The notes under the pieces are model-generated. The model ran no database searches and was not told the origin of the DNA. It saw only the letters and a program-made list of their open reading frames with translations. Shown one piece after another: positions 9,131 through 18,466 of a stretch of 64,000 bases of DNA (positions are counted from its first letter, which is position 1; each line of letters begins with the position of its first letter). This DNA comes from Arenibacter antarcticus (lineage in GTDB: Bacteria > Bacteroidota > Bacteroidia > Flavobacteriales > Flavobacteriaceae): NCBI RefSeq assembly GCF_041320605.1, contig NZ_CP166679.1, positions 620,001 through 684,000 of the forward strand, in the 5' to 3' direction. The translations under genes were made by a program, and so were the position numbers.

Positions 9131-12100
9131 TTAAAATTGAACGTTAAGACCTAGAGAATATATTTTGTTTTGCGGATAGTTAACAAAACGACCACTTCCT
9201 CCTCTTTCAGGGTCTAGACCAGGATAATTGGTAAAGGTCAAAAGGTTATCTCCAGAAAGATAAATCCTTAACTTTTTAAGCTTTATCTTCTCTATTAATG
9301 AGTTAGGTAAGTTATATCCTATAGAAATATTCTTTAACCTTAAGTAAGAGGCATCCTGTAGAAAGTAACTGGAAGTCCTTCTAACTTTATCCGGGGCATT
9401 AAATCCCCAATAAATTTTAGGCATTGTGGTGGATGGATTATCTTCTGTCCATCTACCTCTCCAATCTGTTGTTGGGGGTGATCCCTGAACAAAGGGAATG
9501 GTTCCCCAATCGCTAACATAAATACTTCTACCTTCTACTCCTTGAAAAAATAGGGAGAGGTCAAAGTTTTTCCAGTTTGCATTAAAGTTCATGGCATATT
9601 CAAAATCTGGATACTGCCCATCAATAAACGTTCGATCTTTATCGTCTATAACATTGTCCCCGTTTTGATCCTTATAAATTAAGTCTCCAGGTCCGGTATT
9701 ATCATTAAACTGTTTAGGCGCAGCATCTACCTCGGCCTGGGTCTGGAAAATTCCTGCCCATTCCAACATATAGAAGGTTTCCCAAGAACGGCCTTCTTCC
9801 TTAATTGTATTGCCACCAATTTCACGTTCCCCAAATTCGGTAAGTTCGTTCTTAAAGCGATCAATAGTAAACCCTGCATTGTAGTTTAGCCCTTCAAATA
9901 CACCAGATCTAACATTATTACGGTACTGTAAATTTAACTCTATCCCCGTGTTCTGCATGGTACCATTATTTATGGTTGGAGCGTCTAAACCTACAAGCCC
10001 CGTAACCTGGGATCCCCTAAGAATATCCGAGGTTGTTTTTCTGTACCAGTCAAAGGTGAGCGAAAGTCCGTTAAACACGGTCATATCTAAACCTATATCC
10101 GTAATAGTTGTGGTTTCCCAAGTAATATTCTGATTAGACAAAGCTGTCTGTGCTGCCCCAGAGGACAGGTTAGCATTGTTAAAGGAATAGTTTCCAGTTA
10201 AGCCAAGGATGTCCTGATACGGATAATTACCAATATTCTGGTTCCCCAGTTCTCCATAAGACCCTCTGATCTTTAGGCTGTTGAGCCAATCCATTCTTCC
10301 ATTTTTCATAAAAGACTCTTCGGATAACCTCCACGCTGCGGAGATGGAAGGGAATGCTCCCCATCGGGAATCTTTATGTAATCTGGAAGATCCATCATAC
10401 CTCATATTTAACTCCAATAGATACCTGTCCTTAAAATTATAGCCTAAGCGACCAAAAAATGATTTTAAGGCCCATTCATAGGTAGATCCATTGGCATTTT
10501 GTACGGCCGGGCTACCAGCGTCCAGTTCCCTTAGGTTGTTACCAGCATAATCTCGTCTATATCCACGCAGGTATTCTTCTTTATTAGATTCTTCACTGTA
10601 ACCCACTTGGGCGGTTAGGTTGTGCCCGTCAACAACCTCATCCTCAAATTTAAGGTAAGTAAAAATATTGGTAAAAATATTTTGACTATTATTTACTTGT
10701 AATCCACGTCCTCCTACGTCCAAATCGGTCGCAAACTCCCCGGTACGGTAGTTGTAAAGCGGGACAGCAGGCCTCCAATCTTTCCATTTCTCGAAATCAC
10801 CTACTATTGCAGCTTTAGAGTACCAATTTATTGATTTGGTTAAATTGACATCTGCCCAACCTTGTACGTTAACAGAGTAATCTATAATTGTTCTTAGCGC
10901 TTCATTCTCTACTAAGGCCAAAGGATTTTTGTTATTGGATTCAAAATCATATGCTTTATAGGAATAGCGCCCATCAGGTAATTTTGGTAAATAAGTGGGC
11001 GCTTGTGACATGGTTGACAGGAATAAATCGTTGGACCCCTGTCTTGGTCTGGACAAATTCCCCTTTTTTAATCCAATGTTCGCGCCTACTTTAATAAAGT
11101 CATTAATCTTGGAGCCTAAATTTAAACGGGCATTGAACTTCTTATAATTAAAACCTTTCATTACGCCAGGTTGATCCACATAGCCTAAGGATAACTTGTA
11201 ATGTGTTTCCTCCTTACCCCCGCTTATCCCGATATTGTGTGATTGTACAAAAGCCGGATTGAACATAATATCTAGCCAATCGGCATTTGGATAAAGCGTA
11301 CGATCCGTTGCATTTCTGTACAGGTCTATTTCGGATTGTGGATAATGCCCCGTAGTGATCCCCGTATTTGTTCTTGCTTCGTTCCACAATTCCATGTATT
11401 CAGCAGAATTACTAATGACATCAAAGAGTTTGGTAGGAGTGTGTATAGCAGTATTTACATTATATTCCACGGTAAACTCCCCTGCCTTACCAGATTTGGT
11501 GGTTACTAAAATAACCCCATTTGCTGCTCTGGAACCGTAAATGGATGCTGATGCGGCATCCTTTAAGACAGAGATGTTGTCGATGTCATTTGGGTTTAAG
11601 TCACTTAGATTCCCATCCACCCCATCTATTAAAACTAATGGATTAGAGCCGGCGTTACTAAATGTACCTTGTCCTCTTATACGTATGGATAATCCTTCAT
11701 TTCCTGGCTCTCCTGTATCCTGAACTATTCTTAATCCAGCCACTTGGCCTTGTAACATTGAGGCGGCATTTGTAACGGGTCTTTTGGTCAAGGTTTCCCC
11801 ATCTACTGTTGCTACAGAGCCGGTTAGGTTGACCTTTTTCTGTGTTCCAAAACCTACTACTACCACTTCATCCAACCCAGCAGCATCTTCCGCTAAATTA
11901 ACAGAAATGCTCGTTTGCCCATTTAGGGCAATTTCTTTAGTGGCAAACCCAATGTATGAAATAATTAGTGTAGCATTTTCGCTCGCTACAGAAATGGAAA
12001 AATTACCGTCAAAGTCAGCTGTTACTCCATTGGCGGTACCCTTTTCTACAATATTTGCACCAGGGAGGGGAGTGCCATCAGCATCGGTAATGGCGCCACC

Positions 12101-12280
12101 TACCTGATGCTGTTGAACTGTGTTTTCTAGATTTAATGTGAGACTGGTATTCTCGGCATAGGTATTCGCCTCAATTTTAAACATGGAAACTACCACTAAT
12201 AGTGTTGTGAGTTTCATTGTTAGGTTTTTTTGACGCAACCAATTTGCTTGGAAAGGCCTGCGCATTTTTATTTTTTTCAT
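9131..12280 (-). CDS. susC: SusC/RagA-family TonB-linked outer-membrane transporter
   Basis: The 1049-residue protein begins with a long RagA-type leader (MKKIKMRRPFQANW then MKLTTLLVVVSMF). A carboxypeptidase-D-like domain follows (VGGAITDADGTPLPGANIVEKG). Then come the TonB-box/plug region (DEVVVVGFGTQKKVNLTGSV), the SusC signature in the plug (LVLIDGVDGNLSDLNPNDIDNISVLKDAASASIYGSRAANGVILVTTK, abbreviated family form) and the beta-barrel ending in SLGLNVQF. It imports oligosaccharides with SusD using TonB energy. No anti-sigma/sigma pair or hybrid two-component regulator is next to it, and the N-terminus lacks an obvious STN signalling domain. Expression may therefore depend on the promoter and leader hairpin upstream. 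Confidence 0.95.
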   Translation of the reverse strand: MKKIKMRRPFQANWLRQKNLTMKLTTLLVVVSMFKIEANTYAENTSLTLNLENTVQQHQVGGAITDADGTPLPGANIVEKGTANGVTADFDGNFSISVASENATLIISYIGFATKEIALNGQTSISVNLAEDAAGLDEVVVVGFGTQKKVNLTGSVATVDGETLTKRPVTNAASMLQGQVAGLRIVQDTGEPGNEGLSIRIRGQGTFSNAGSNPLVLIDGVDGNLSDLNPNDIDNISVLKDAASASIYGSRAANGVILVTTKSGKAGEFTVEYNVNTAIHTPTKLFDVISNSAEYMELWNEARTNTGITTGHYPQSEIDLYRNATDRTLYPNADWLDIMFNPAFVQSHNIGISGGKEETHYKLSLGYVDQPGVMKGFNYKKFNARLNLGSKINDFIKVGANIGLKKGNLSRPRQGSNDLFLSTMSQAPTYLPKLPDGRYSYKAYDFESNNKNPLALVENEALRTIIDYSVNVQGWADVNLTKSINWYSKAAIVGDFEKWKDWRPAVPLYNYRTGEFATDLDVGGRGLQVNNSQNIFTNIFTYLKFEDEVVDGHNLTAQVGYSEESNKEEYLRGYRRDYAGNNLRELDAGSPAVQNANGSTYEWALKSFFGRLGYNFKDRYLLELNMRYDGSSRLHKDSRWGAFPSISAAWRLSEESFMKNGRMDWLNSLKIRGSYGELGNQNIGNYPYQDILGLTGNYSFNNANLSSGAAQTALSNQNITWETTTITDIGLDMTVFNGLSLTFDWYRKTTSDILRGSQVTGLVGLDAPTINNGTMQNTGIELNLQYRNNVRSGVFEGLNYNAGFTIDRFKNELTEFGEREIGGNTIKEEGRSWETFYMLEWAGIFQTQAEVDAAPKQFNDNTGPGDLIYKDQNGDNVIDDKDRTFIDGQYPDFEYAMNFNANWKNFDLSLFFQGVEGRSIYVSDWGTIPFVQGSPPTTDWRGRWTEDNPSTTMPKIYWGFNAPDKVRRTSSYFLQDASYLRLKNISIGYNLPNSLIEKIKLKKLRIYLSGDNLLTFTNYPGLDPERGGSGRFVNYPQNKIYSLGLNVQF

Positions 12281-12332
12281 ATTGCTCGTCAGTTTTGGTG
12301 ATTTTATTATTTTTATTTAATTCACTTGCATA

Positions 12333-12362
12333 AGCCGAAAAATGCTGGAGCATTTTTCGGCT
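12333..12362 (-). promoter_or_regulatory. perfect hairpin in the susC leader
   Basis: AGCCGAAAAATGCT (12333-12346) and AGCATTTTTCGGCT (12349-12362) form a 14-bp perfect stem with a 2-nt spacer. It lies 53 nt upstream of the susC ATG, inside the predicted 5' untranslated region. A T-rich run (ATTTTTAT) follows on the plus strand only, so it is not a simple terminator for susC. It could stabilise the mRNA, be an attenuator, or block read-through from the other strand. Confidence 0.5.
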
Positions 12363-12570
12363 ATTTTTATAGAAGTGATTTTTTTAATATTCATTTTTTT
12401 AATGTGCTTTCATAGTCATCCTTTTTTTAAGTGATTTATCGTGTTACTATTTTTATAGCCCTGCTCGTTAAATACAAATGGATTAAATTCGCTTTTTCAA
12501 GGATTGGTTCTAGCCCTAAATACTACTATTGAAGGACACTCCTTGAAAGACATCCGTAAAATGAGGTGTT

Positions 12571-12601
12571 CAAAAGTAAATGGTCTATTTTAGTGAGTCA
12601 A
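12571..12601 (-). promoter_or_regulatory. putative susC promoter
   Basis: On the minus strand TTG (12601-12599), a 20-nt spacer and TACTTTTG (12578-12571) match the Bacteroidota -33/-7 pattern. The implied leader is about 280 nt and includes the 12333-12362 hairpin. Confidence 0.45.
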
Positions 12602-12838
12602 CTAAACAACAATCAAATTACAATACTTTTTTTGCCCTAAAAGTTACTTAGACTAAAAATAGGTGAATTTATTGTTAAATTATGATTTGAAATAGTCTGT
12701 TTTACCACATTATAGTATGATGCTATATTTACTTAAAAACGGCTAGTTTGCAAAACATTTCCTTCACAGTTACCCACCACAATTATCTTATTTACTTAAA
12801 ATGTGGCATTCTTACTCTGAATTAGTATTAGCATATAA

Positions 12839-13876
12839 TTGGTTTGTGTTACGGTTCCAGTTATTAAAGTGCCACAGTATACCTTACCTTCAATAATGGG
12901 GCTCTATTTCGCCATACGCAAACGAAACTGGAAACAATTGCTTCTGGAACGGACAAAACGAATTTTGTTGCCCTTTACCTTTGGCATAGTGGCCATTGTT
13001 CCACTGCATATTTTTATTTTTCAAGAATACTATAATATGCCCTTGGGCTATTATCCCCATCAAGGCCATTTATGGTTTCTGTTAAATATCTTTGTGTATG
13101 TACTCTTACTTTTACCGTTATATTACTATCTGAAGAAGCAAGAGGATGGTAAAATCAAAAGAGCGTTATCGGCTCTAATGAGCCATCCTGGTGGGAATTT
13201 GTTGATAACCCTATTTTTTGTCATTGAAGTTTTGCTGGTAAAGCCCCAGTTGTTTGCATTGTATGCCCAGACTTGGCATGGGTTTCTGAATGGCTTTCTT
13301 TTAGTGTATAGTGGTAAAACGTTCTGGCAAACCGCTTTGAAATGGAGATGGTTGTATGTTGGTCTGGCCGTTATTCTGTATAGTATTCGATTCGTGCTAT
13401 TTAAAACGGAAGCACCGGGGTATCTCATGGCTATAGAATCCAATTGCTGGATTTTTGGAGTATTTGGCTTTGACTATAAGTACTTGAACAAACCAAGTAA
13501 AACCCTAAGCTATTTTAGTCAAGCTGCCTATCCAGTTTACATCATTCACATGTTTGTATTATATGCAGGGGCCATATTCATATTACCAATGGACATACCC
13601 ATCATGTTAAAATTTATAAGCATTGTTGCTTTTACCGGTTTAGCTTGTTACCTCATTTATGAGTTCATTATCAGAAGAATCGGTTTTTTAAGACCTTTGT
13701 TTGGACTTAAGAATCTGTCATGGAAATTCAACATGGTAGACAAGCAAAAATTAGAATTAAATAGATCAAGTAGAAAAGATATGCTGAACTTAGATAATCC
13801 ATTAGATTTAGCGTTGAAAGACTTTTCCGAAACATATAAAAAGAACACCAACATACGTTTACCCGAAAAATATTAA
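12839..13876 (+). pseudogene. acyltransferase-3 family membrane protein, N-terminus missing
   Basis: The open frame (345 codons from a TTG) encodes the YFAIRKRNWKQLLLERTKRILLPF segment (abbreviated) and then a series of membrane spans ending at about residue 280. A soluble tail follows (MVDKQKLELNRSSRKDMLNL). Family members of this type normally begin about 70-80 residues earlier with a first membrane span carrying D-x-L-R and the catalytic histidine. Neither is present in any frame upstream. The N-terminal residues VCVTVPVIKVPQ look like accidental translation. The gene is therefore most likely a 5'-truncated relic, although the rest is intact and not yet decayed. Its 3' third is repeated at 4460-4907. 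The serine-hydrolase gene follows 82 bp downstream. Confidence 0.65.
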
Positions 13877-13947
13877 GGGAAAGCTTTTATATTATTAGGA
13901 ACACAATAGGTACTGAGCTATTTAATAAAAGTGTATCATCCTTAAGA
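13501..13947 (+). repeat. direct repeat copy B (within the acyltransferase gene)
   Basis: This is the partner of 4460-4907. It covers codons for SYFSQAAYPVYIIHMF through the stop codon plus about 70 bp of downstream sequence. Because the copy lies inside a longer coding frame, it is the donor-like copy and copy A the derived fragment. Confidence 0.9.
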
Positions 13948-13958
13948 AATATGATATT

Positions 13959-15005
13959 ATGAAGAAGAAACAATCAAAACGAATTCTCAGAATAATATTT
14001 ATTATTGCAAGCATATCCTCTTTGTGGTTCGTACCATGGATTTTGGTAAAAGCTTGGATTTTTCCACTACCCGATACGGTTCAGGAACAAGTCAATGAAG
14101 CAATTGATCATGGATTTGATGGAATGATTGTTTATGTAGACCAAGCAGGGAAGCCACCGGAGTTTTATGCCGCAGGCTGGCACGACCGAAAAAACAAAAT
14201 ACCCGCCAATCCGCACGCTTTATTCAAAATTGCTAGTATCAGCAAGTTATATGTCGCTGTTGCCGTCGCTAAATTGGTTAATGACAACCAATTGTCATTA
14301 GATAAAACGCTCGCTGGCTACCTTCCAGAAATTGCGGGAAGGATTGAAAATGCAGATAAAATCACCCTGAGAATGATGGTGCAACATCGGAGTGGCATTC
14401 CCAATTTCACCGACACCCCTGGCTATTGGCAACACCCACCTAGAACCAATAGAGAAAATCTGGAGTTGGTGCTGGATACCCCTGCGGACTTTGAACCTGA
14501 TAAAAAATATAGGTATTCCAATACGAATTATTTATTGATAGGTGAAATCCTTGATAAAACATTGGGATATAGCCATCACCAATATATTAAAAAGGAAATT
14601 TTGATGCCGCTTGGGCTGAACAATACATACAGTTTGCTTAGTGAAGTGGATTTAGACGATGTTATGAGCGGGTATGATGTTGGTTATGATGGTGATCTAA
14701 AGTATCATGATTTTATAAACCCTGCAGGCTCAATGGTAGCCACAGCAGAGGATGTGGGGATATTCTTGAGAGCATTGAACGATGGTTCTTTGCTAAATGA
14801 TAAGGAACAAGCTATTTATTCGTCCATTTATGAATATGAACATACAGGATTATTGCCAGGATACTCTAGTATTGCAAGGTATCACAAAGATAGTGATGCG
14901 GTCGTTGTTCAGTTTGTAAGTACAAGTGGAGGATATACTTGGAATTTAACGGAGATCGTATATAACCGTGTTGTAAAAATTGTTAGAAGTAAAAGAAGCT
15001 CATAA
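13959..15005 (+). CDS. serine hydrolase, class C beta-lactamase fold
   Basis: The 348-residue protein has an N-terminal membrane anchor (about residues 9-32). The penicillin-binding-protein-like fold shows the S-x-x-K catalytic motif S93-I-S-K96 in KIASISK and the Y-x-N motif Y186-S-N188 in RYSNTNYLLIGEIL. A H-T-G-like region near residue 303 (YEHTGLLPGYSS) would be the third box. Members act as D-aminopeptidases, esterases or carboxypeptidases in the periplasm; beta-lactamase activity is not implied. It follows the truncated acyltransferase by 82 bp and may once have shared a transcript with it. Its first base lies 12 bp beyond the end of repeat copy B. Confidence 0.88.
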   Translation: MKKKQSKRILRIIFIIASISSLWFVPWILVKAWIFPLPDTVQEQVNEAIDHGFDGMIVYVDQAGKPPEFYAAGWHDRKNKIPANPHALFKIASISKLYVAVAVAKLVNDNQLSLDKTLAGYLPEIAGRIENADKITLRMMVQHRSGIPNFTDTPGYWQHPPRTNRENLELVLDTPADFEPDKKYRYSNTNYLLIGEILDKTLGYSHHQYIKKEILMPLGLNNTYSLLSEVDLDDVMSGYDVGYDGDLKYHDFINPAGSMVATAEDVGIFLRALNDGSLLNDKEQAIYSSIYEYEHTGLLPGYSSIARYHKDSDAVVVQFVSTSGGYTWNLTEIVYNRVVKIVRSKRSS

Positions 15006-15143
15006 TACTCTTAATAGTTATGAAGTATAGCTCCGTCAATAGGCTAGGGCTGATAATCTTCTTCACTTGTCCAGTCAACCACATGGGAAGAATCAATTAT
15101 TAGGGACTAATTGCGATGATTGTCTGGTGAAATTTTGATATTT

Positions 15144-15201
15144 AAAAAGGTCTTAAAAGGTATTAGAAATTTAAAATCCCAACACCTTCTAGGACCTTTT
15201 T
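15144..15201. terminator. bidirectional terminator between convergent genes
   Basis: AAAAAGGTC (15144-15152) pairs with GACCTTTTT (15193-15201). An inner AAGGT/ACCTT pair is nested in the 40-nt loop. A and T runs at the two ends suit termination of both the serine-hydrolase and the efflux-operon transcripts. Confidence 0.5.
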
Positions 15202-15206
15202 AGGGA

Positions 15207-16952
15207 TTAATTTATTTCATCTGTAACCTCCCCACATCGAAGCATACTTGCCCCGAAATAGGGGTTTAGGATTTCTTCCTCAGTGCTCAACCAATACGCT
15301 CCTACATCATTATTCACCATTGGGCAATAATCCACAAAGACTTTTCGGCTAATACCAAAAGTTTTAACTGCATTAATTAAATGAGCCGAAAGTGAAATAA
15401 AATGATTCCTCTGCATTTTAATATCTGAAGTATTGGATATTGCAGTGGCCGATTCCTGAAGTTCTTCATCCAAAAGCATCCAACGACTATGAGCTGGATC
15501 CTCATTTATCAGTTTCATGTCAACGTTCTGAATGCTCTTAAGCATGGCACTGGCAGCCTTTTGTGGTATTTCTGCATTGTCTTGGACCAAAGCCTTTTCA
15601 ATAACCATATAATCATCAAAAATTGCTTTTAACTGCACTTGGAATTTAGATGGCACTACCAATCTTTTTATATCAGCTAAATGATTTATAGGATTTATCT
15701 CTAATTTTCCTTCTGTATTCATCATGCTTTTTTTCCCTTGTAACTGCGCTGCTGCATCTACCGTAAAGGTCCCATTAGTTACCACTACATCCCCATTTTC
15801 TAGCCCTTTAAGGATCGTATAAGTGTCTCCATTGGTATCGCCTAATAGAACTTCCCTCATTTCAAAAATAGCCTCATTAGGATTTGTTTTAACATATACT
15901 AAAGAGCGTTCACCTGTCCACATAACAGCTGTTGCGGGTACAGAAACGGTATTCTCGGTTCTTGTTTGCGTGCCTTCGATAATACCTTCAACAAACATTC
16001 CTGGTTTAAAGAGGTCATTCTTATTTTTCAAGACCGCTCTTACCACTACCGTTCTTGTAGCTGAATTTAATAAGGGATCAACAAACGTAACGTTGGCATC
16101 AAATACTTCATTGCGATAAGCATTGGTAGTTACTTTGATGTTTTGTCCTTTTTTCAAGGAAGAAAGTTGGTTTTCGTAGGCATCAAATTCTGCCCATACT
16201 GTGTTAAGATTGGCAATTTTGAATAAGGGTTGTCCTAGCTTTAAATAATCTCCCTCTTCCACCATTTTCTCCGTTACTGTTCCTGATACTGTTGCAAATA
16301 CAGGAAAGTTCTCCTGGACTTTTCCAGCAGCTTCTATTGCATTAATTTGGTTTTCCGAAAGTTTCCATAATTTAAGCTTGTTCCTAACAGCCTTGTACAG
16401 TTCTGGTTGCGATTCTTTTAAAGAGGAAGCGGTAAGTAGCTCTTGCTGTGCTGCAACTAATTCTGGGGAATAAATGGTGGCCAAGCGTTGCCCTATGCCA
16501 ACACGTTCCCCTGTAGAATTTACGTATAGTTTTTCAATTCTTCCTGCAAAATAGGTAACCTGTACGGCATTTGTCTCTTCATTGGCTTTTATCTTTCCAG
16601 ACAATTTAAGGGAATTCTTTCCCATTTGGCCCTGTCCTACTACCGACGTTTGGATATTGGCCAAAGCCATTGCATTTTCGGTCATTTTAATTTCATTGGC
16701 ACTAAGACCATCTGCACCAGTTTCGGCCGGTATTAAATCCATCCCACAAAGAGGACAATCTCCTGGTTCTGGTTGCATAATCTGTGGGTGCATAGAGCAG
16801 GTCCACATTTGGTTAGAAGCTATTTCTTCTGTATGATCGTGGTTGTCTTTAGAATTTGCAGCCCTATCCGAAGCATCACCCCCAAAAAGGAGATAGCCAC
16901 CCAACAGCCCAACAATCAAGGCAACACCTATGTAAATGATATTCTTTTTCAT
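15207..16952 (-). CDS. cusB: CusB-type efflux adaptor with N-terminal metal-binding and C-terminal DUF3347 domains
   Basis: The 581-residue periplasmic adaptor of an RND heavy-metal pump starts with a membrane anchor (residues 5-24). A His-rich linker (DNHDHTEE) leads to the heavy-metal-binding motif MWTCSMHPQI...GDCPLCGMDL, with Cys52, Cys66 and Cys69. The lipoyl/barrel-sandwich and beta-barrel adaptor core follows (about 105-410). The last about 150 residues form a DUF3347 domain with VDYCPMVNNDVGAYW and GASMLRCGEV. The extra domain resembles the separate DUF3347 lipoprotein encoded two genes upstream. It links CusA to the TolC-family channel and probably hands metal, most likely copper, to the pump. 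It ends the operon at the bidirectional terminator. Confidence 0.92.
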   Translation of the reverse strand: MKKNIIYIGVALIVGLLGGYLLFGGDASDRAANSKDNHDHTEEIASNQMWTCSMHPQIMQPEPGDCPLCGMDLIPAETGADGLSANEIKMTENAMALANIQTSVVGQGQMGKNSLKLSGKIKANEETNAVQVTYFAGRIEKLYVNSTGERVGIGQRLATIYSPELVAAQQELLTASSLKESQPELYKAVRNKLKLWKLSENQINAIEAAGKVQENFPVFATVSGTVTEKMVEEGDYLKLGQPLFKIANLNTVWAEFDAYENQLSSLKKGQNIKVTTNAYRNEVFDANVTFVDPLLNSATRTVVVRAVLKNKNDLFKPGMFVEGIIEGTQTRTENTVSVPATAVMWTGERSLVYVKTNPNEAIFEMREVLLGDTNGDTYTILKGLENGDVVVTNGTFTVDAAAQLQGKKSMMNTEGKLEINPINHLADIKRLVVPSKFQVQLKAIFDDYMVIEKALVQDNAEIPQKAASAMLKSIQNVDMKLINEDPAHSRWMLLDEELQESATAISNTSDIKMQRNHFISLSAHLINAVKTFGISRKVFVDYCPMVNNDVGAYWLSTEEEILNPYFGASMLRCGEVTDEIN

Positions 16953-17285
16953 TGTTTGTATATTTATTTGTTATTCTCCAATCGTGTTATTATTGCTTTT
17001 ATTTCTGCAATTTCTATTTCTTGTTTTGATACCTTTTTCGCATAAAGAACCGCACTATAACTGATTTTTCTAAAATCCCCAAACATGTTTATAAAACCTA
17101 GTTTGGTGGAATCATGCGTGGTCTATTTTATTCCTATTCAAATAAATTGTAATGAAAAAGTTTAAAAATCTGAATTGAGATAAATCTACTTTCTCCAACA
17201 CAATATCAAACAATCCATTCAACGCTAAAAATTCAGCAGGTCTTTCACAAATGAGAATGAACCTTGTCTCTTAAATTAAGCTTTC
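16953..17285. other. gap inside the efflux operon
   Basis: There are 333 bp between the heme-protein gene and cusB on the same strand. I see no credible gene, strong hairpin or clear TAnnTTTG promoter. A separate promoter for cusB is possible but not visible. Confidence 0.4.
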
Positions 17286-17738
17286 CTATAAACTATCTTT
17301 TATCCGCTTAATATAGTTTATCACTAATGCTTTTTCAGAATCCGAATACACAGCTTCCCTATGTAGCAACGTGTAAGAGAAAAGCGGCATTTCATCATCT
17401 TTAATTTGGCTGATGATGGATTTTAGTTTGCTGTTTTTTCTTCGTTTAGAATACCCCTTCCAATCACTGAAATTAAGCTCGGATTTTCCTTCTTTAATAT
17501 GATCTTCCAAAACCCAAGCGACAGGTTGAATCCTATTATACCAAGGATATTGGGTATTATTACTGTGGCAATCATAGCAAGAAACCTGTAACTTCTTTTG
17601 AATAGCTACCGGAACCTTATTAACCAGCATAAAATCGGTTGCTGGAACCGTATCACTTTGATTGCGTTCTGTGGGAATAAATTGAATTCCCACAAACGCT
17701 ACCAATAATACCAATGCTATGATCTTTACAATCTTCAC
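17286..17738 (-). CDS. heme-binding domain protein (single c-type heme motif)
   Basis: The 150-residue protein has an N-terminal membrane span (residues 4-20) and one C-x-x-C-H heme c motif in VSCYDCHSNNTQYPWYN. A WKGYSKRR segment and a DEMPLFSYTLLHREA helix follow, as in the Bacteroidota haem_bd family. It should be exported and anchored, with covalently bound heme. The start is GTG, directly abutting the upstream TAA stop (no spacer), so it is translationally coupled to the DUF3347 lipoprotein gene. Its presence in a metal-efflux operon suggests electron transfer or redox sensing in the periplasm; that role is inference. Confidence 0.85.
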   Translation of the reverse strand: MKIVKIIALVLLVAFVGIQFIPTERNQSDTVPATDFMLVNKVPVAIQKKLQVSCYDCHSNNTQYPWYNRIQPVAWVLEDHIKEGKSELNFSDWKGYSKRRKNSKLKSIISQIKDDEMPLFSYTLLHREAVYSDSEKALVINYIKRIKDSL

Positions 17739-18326
17739 TTAGTTAATCTCTTTTTGTACTTTACCGCAATTCATCATTTTACTACCGAAGTAAGGGTTTT
17801 TAATTTCCTTTTCCATACTTAACCATGCACCACCATCCGCATACATAGGGCAAAATTGTTGGTATAGTGTATTGTCCGTCCCTATAATAGCCACCATATC
17901 TGTAATATCCTTAGTCAACATTTGGAAATGTTCACGTTGGTGGGCAATGTCGCTCTTCATTATATGCGCGGCGTGCTCTGTTGCAGCTTCAATGATTTCA
18001 TTCAACTCGTTCTGCTCTTCAGAAGTATAGTTGTCTACATTAAAATCTTTTAATGTAGCTTCAAGCTTCTCACCAGCTTTTGCAGAAGCACCTTCATCGG
18101 TCGCTACTAATGCATCTTTAAGTAACATATAATCTGCTAATACCTGCTTGGATGCAGAATTTTGTGCATCGGAATCCTTCATAGTATGGGATGCACTCAT
18201 TTCATCGTGGCCCATTTCCGAGTGGGTATCTGTTGCTTTTTCTTTTTTACTGTCCTTACAAGACATTGTTGTTAGGCCTACAAAAGCCACTACCATAATT
18301 GTTGTCGTTAATTTTACTTTTTTCAT
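17739..18326 (-). CDS. DUF3347 lipoprotein
   Basis: The 195-residue protein has a lipoprotein signal (TTMSC, Cys23) and a His/Met-rich linker (HSEMGHDEMSASHTMKDSD) suited to copper binding. A four-helix DUF3347 domain covers about 60-195 and ends with QQFCPMYADGGAWLSMEKE and GSKMMNCGKV. The two Cys and the Met/His residues are shared with the C-terminal domain of the CusB adaptor in the same operon. It probably buffers or delivers periplasmic metal ions, much as CusF does in Enterobacteria, but by an unrelated fold. It lies downstream of the TolC-family gene. Confidence 0.85.
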   Translation of the reverse strand: MKKVKLTTTIMVVAFVGLTTMSCKDSKKEKATDTHSEMGHDEMSASHTMKDSDAQNSASKQVLADYMLLKDALVATDEGASAKAGEKLEATLKDFNVDNYTSEEQNELNEIIEAATEHAAHIMKSDIAHQREHFQMLTKDITDMVAIIGTDNTLYQQFCPMYADGGAWLSMEKEIKNPYFGSKMMNCGKVQKEIN

Positions 18327-18466
18327 TTTAATTTACGTTAAGGTTAATACTTGTTTATATAAAATTGTTCAATAGTATTAGAATCAATAGAATTATGTAT
18401 TCTATAGTTGTTCATTTTCTATATTTTAAAAATTATTTCTTCTGATTACTTCAAATCCTATAATTT

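Larger units (their letters stand above)
12281..12838. other. gap between susC and the truncated acyltransferase
   Basis: There are 558 bp without a credible gene. The stretch holds the probable susC promoter (12571-12601) and a strong hairpin (12333-12362), described separately. The part from 12602 to 12838 is AT-rich, and I see no coding signal matching the missing acyltransferase N-terminus. Confidence 0.6.
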
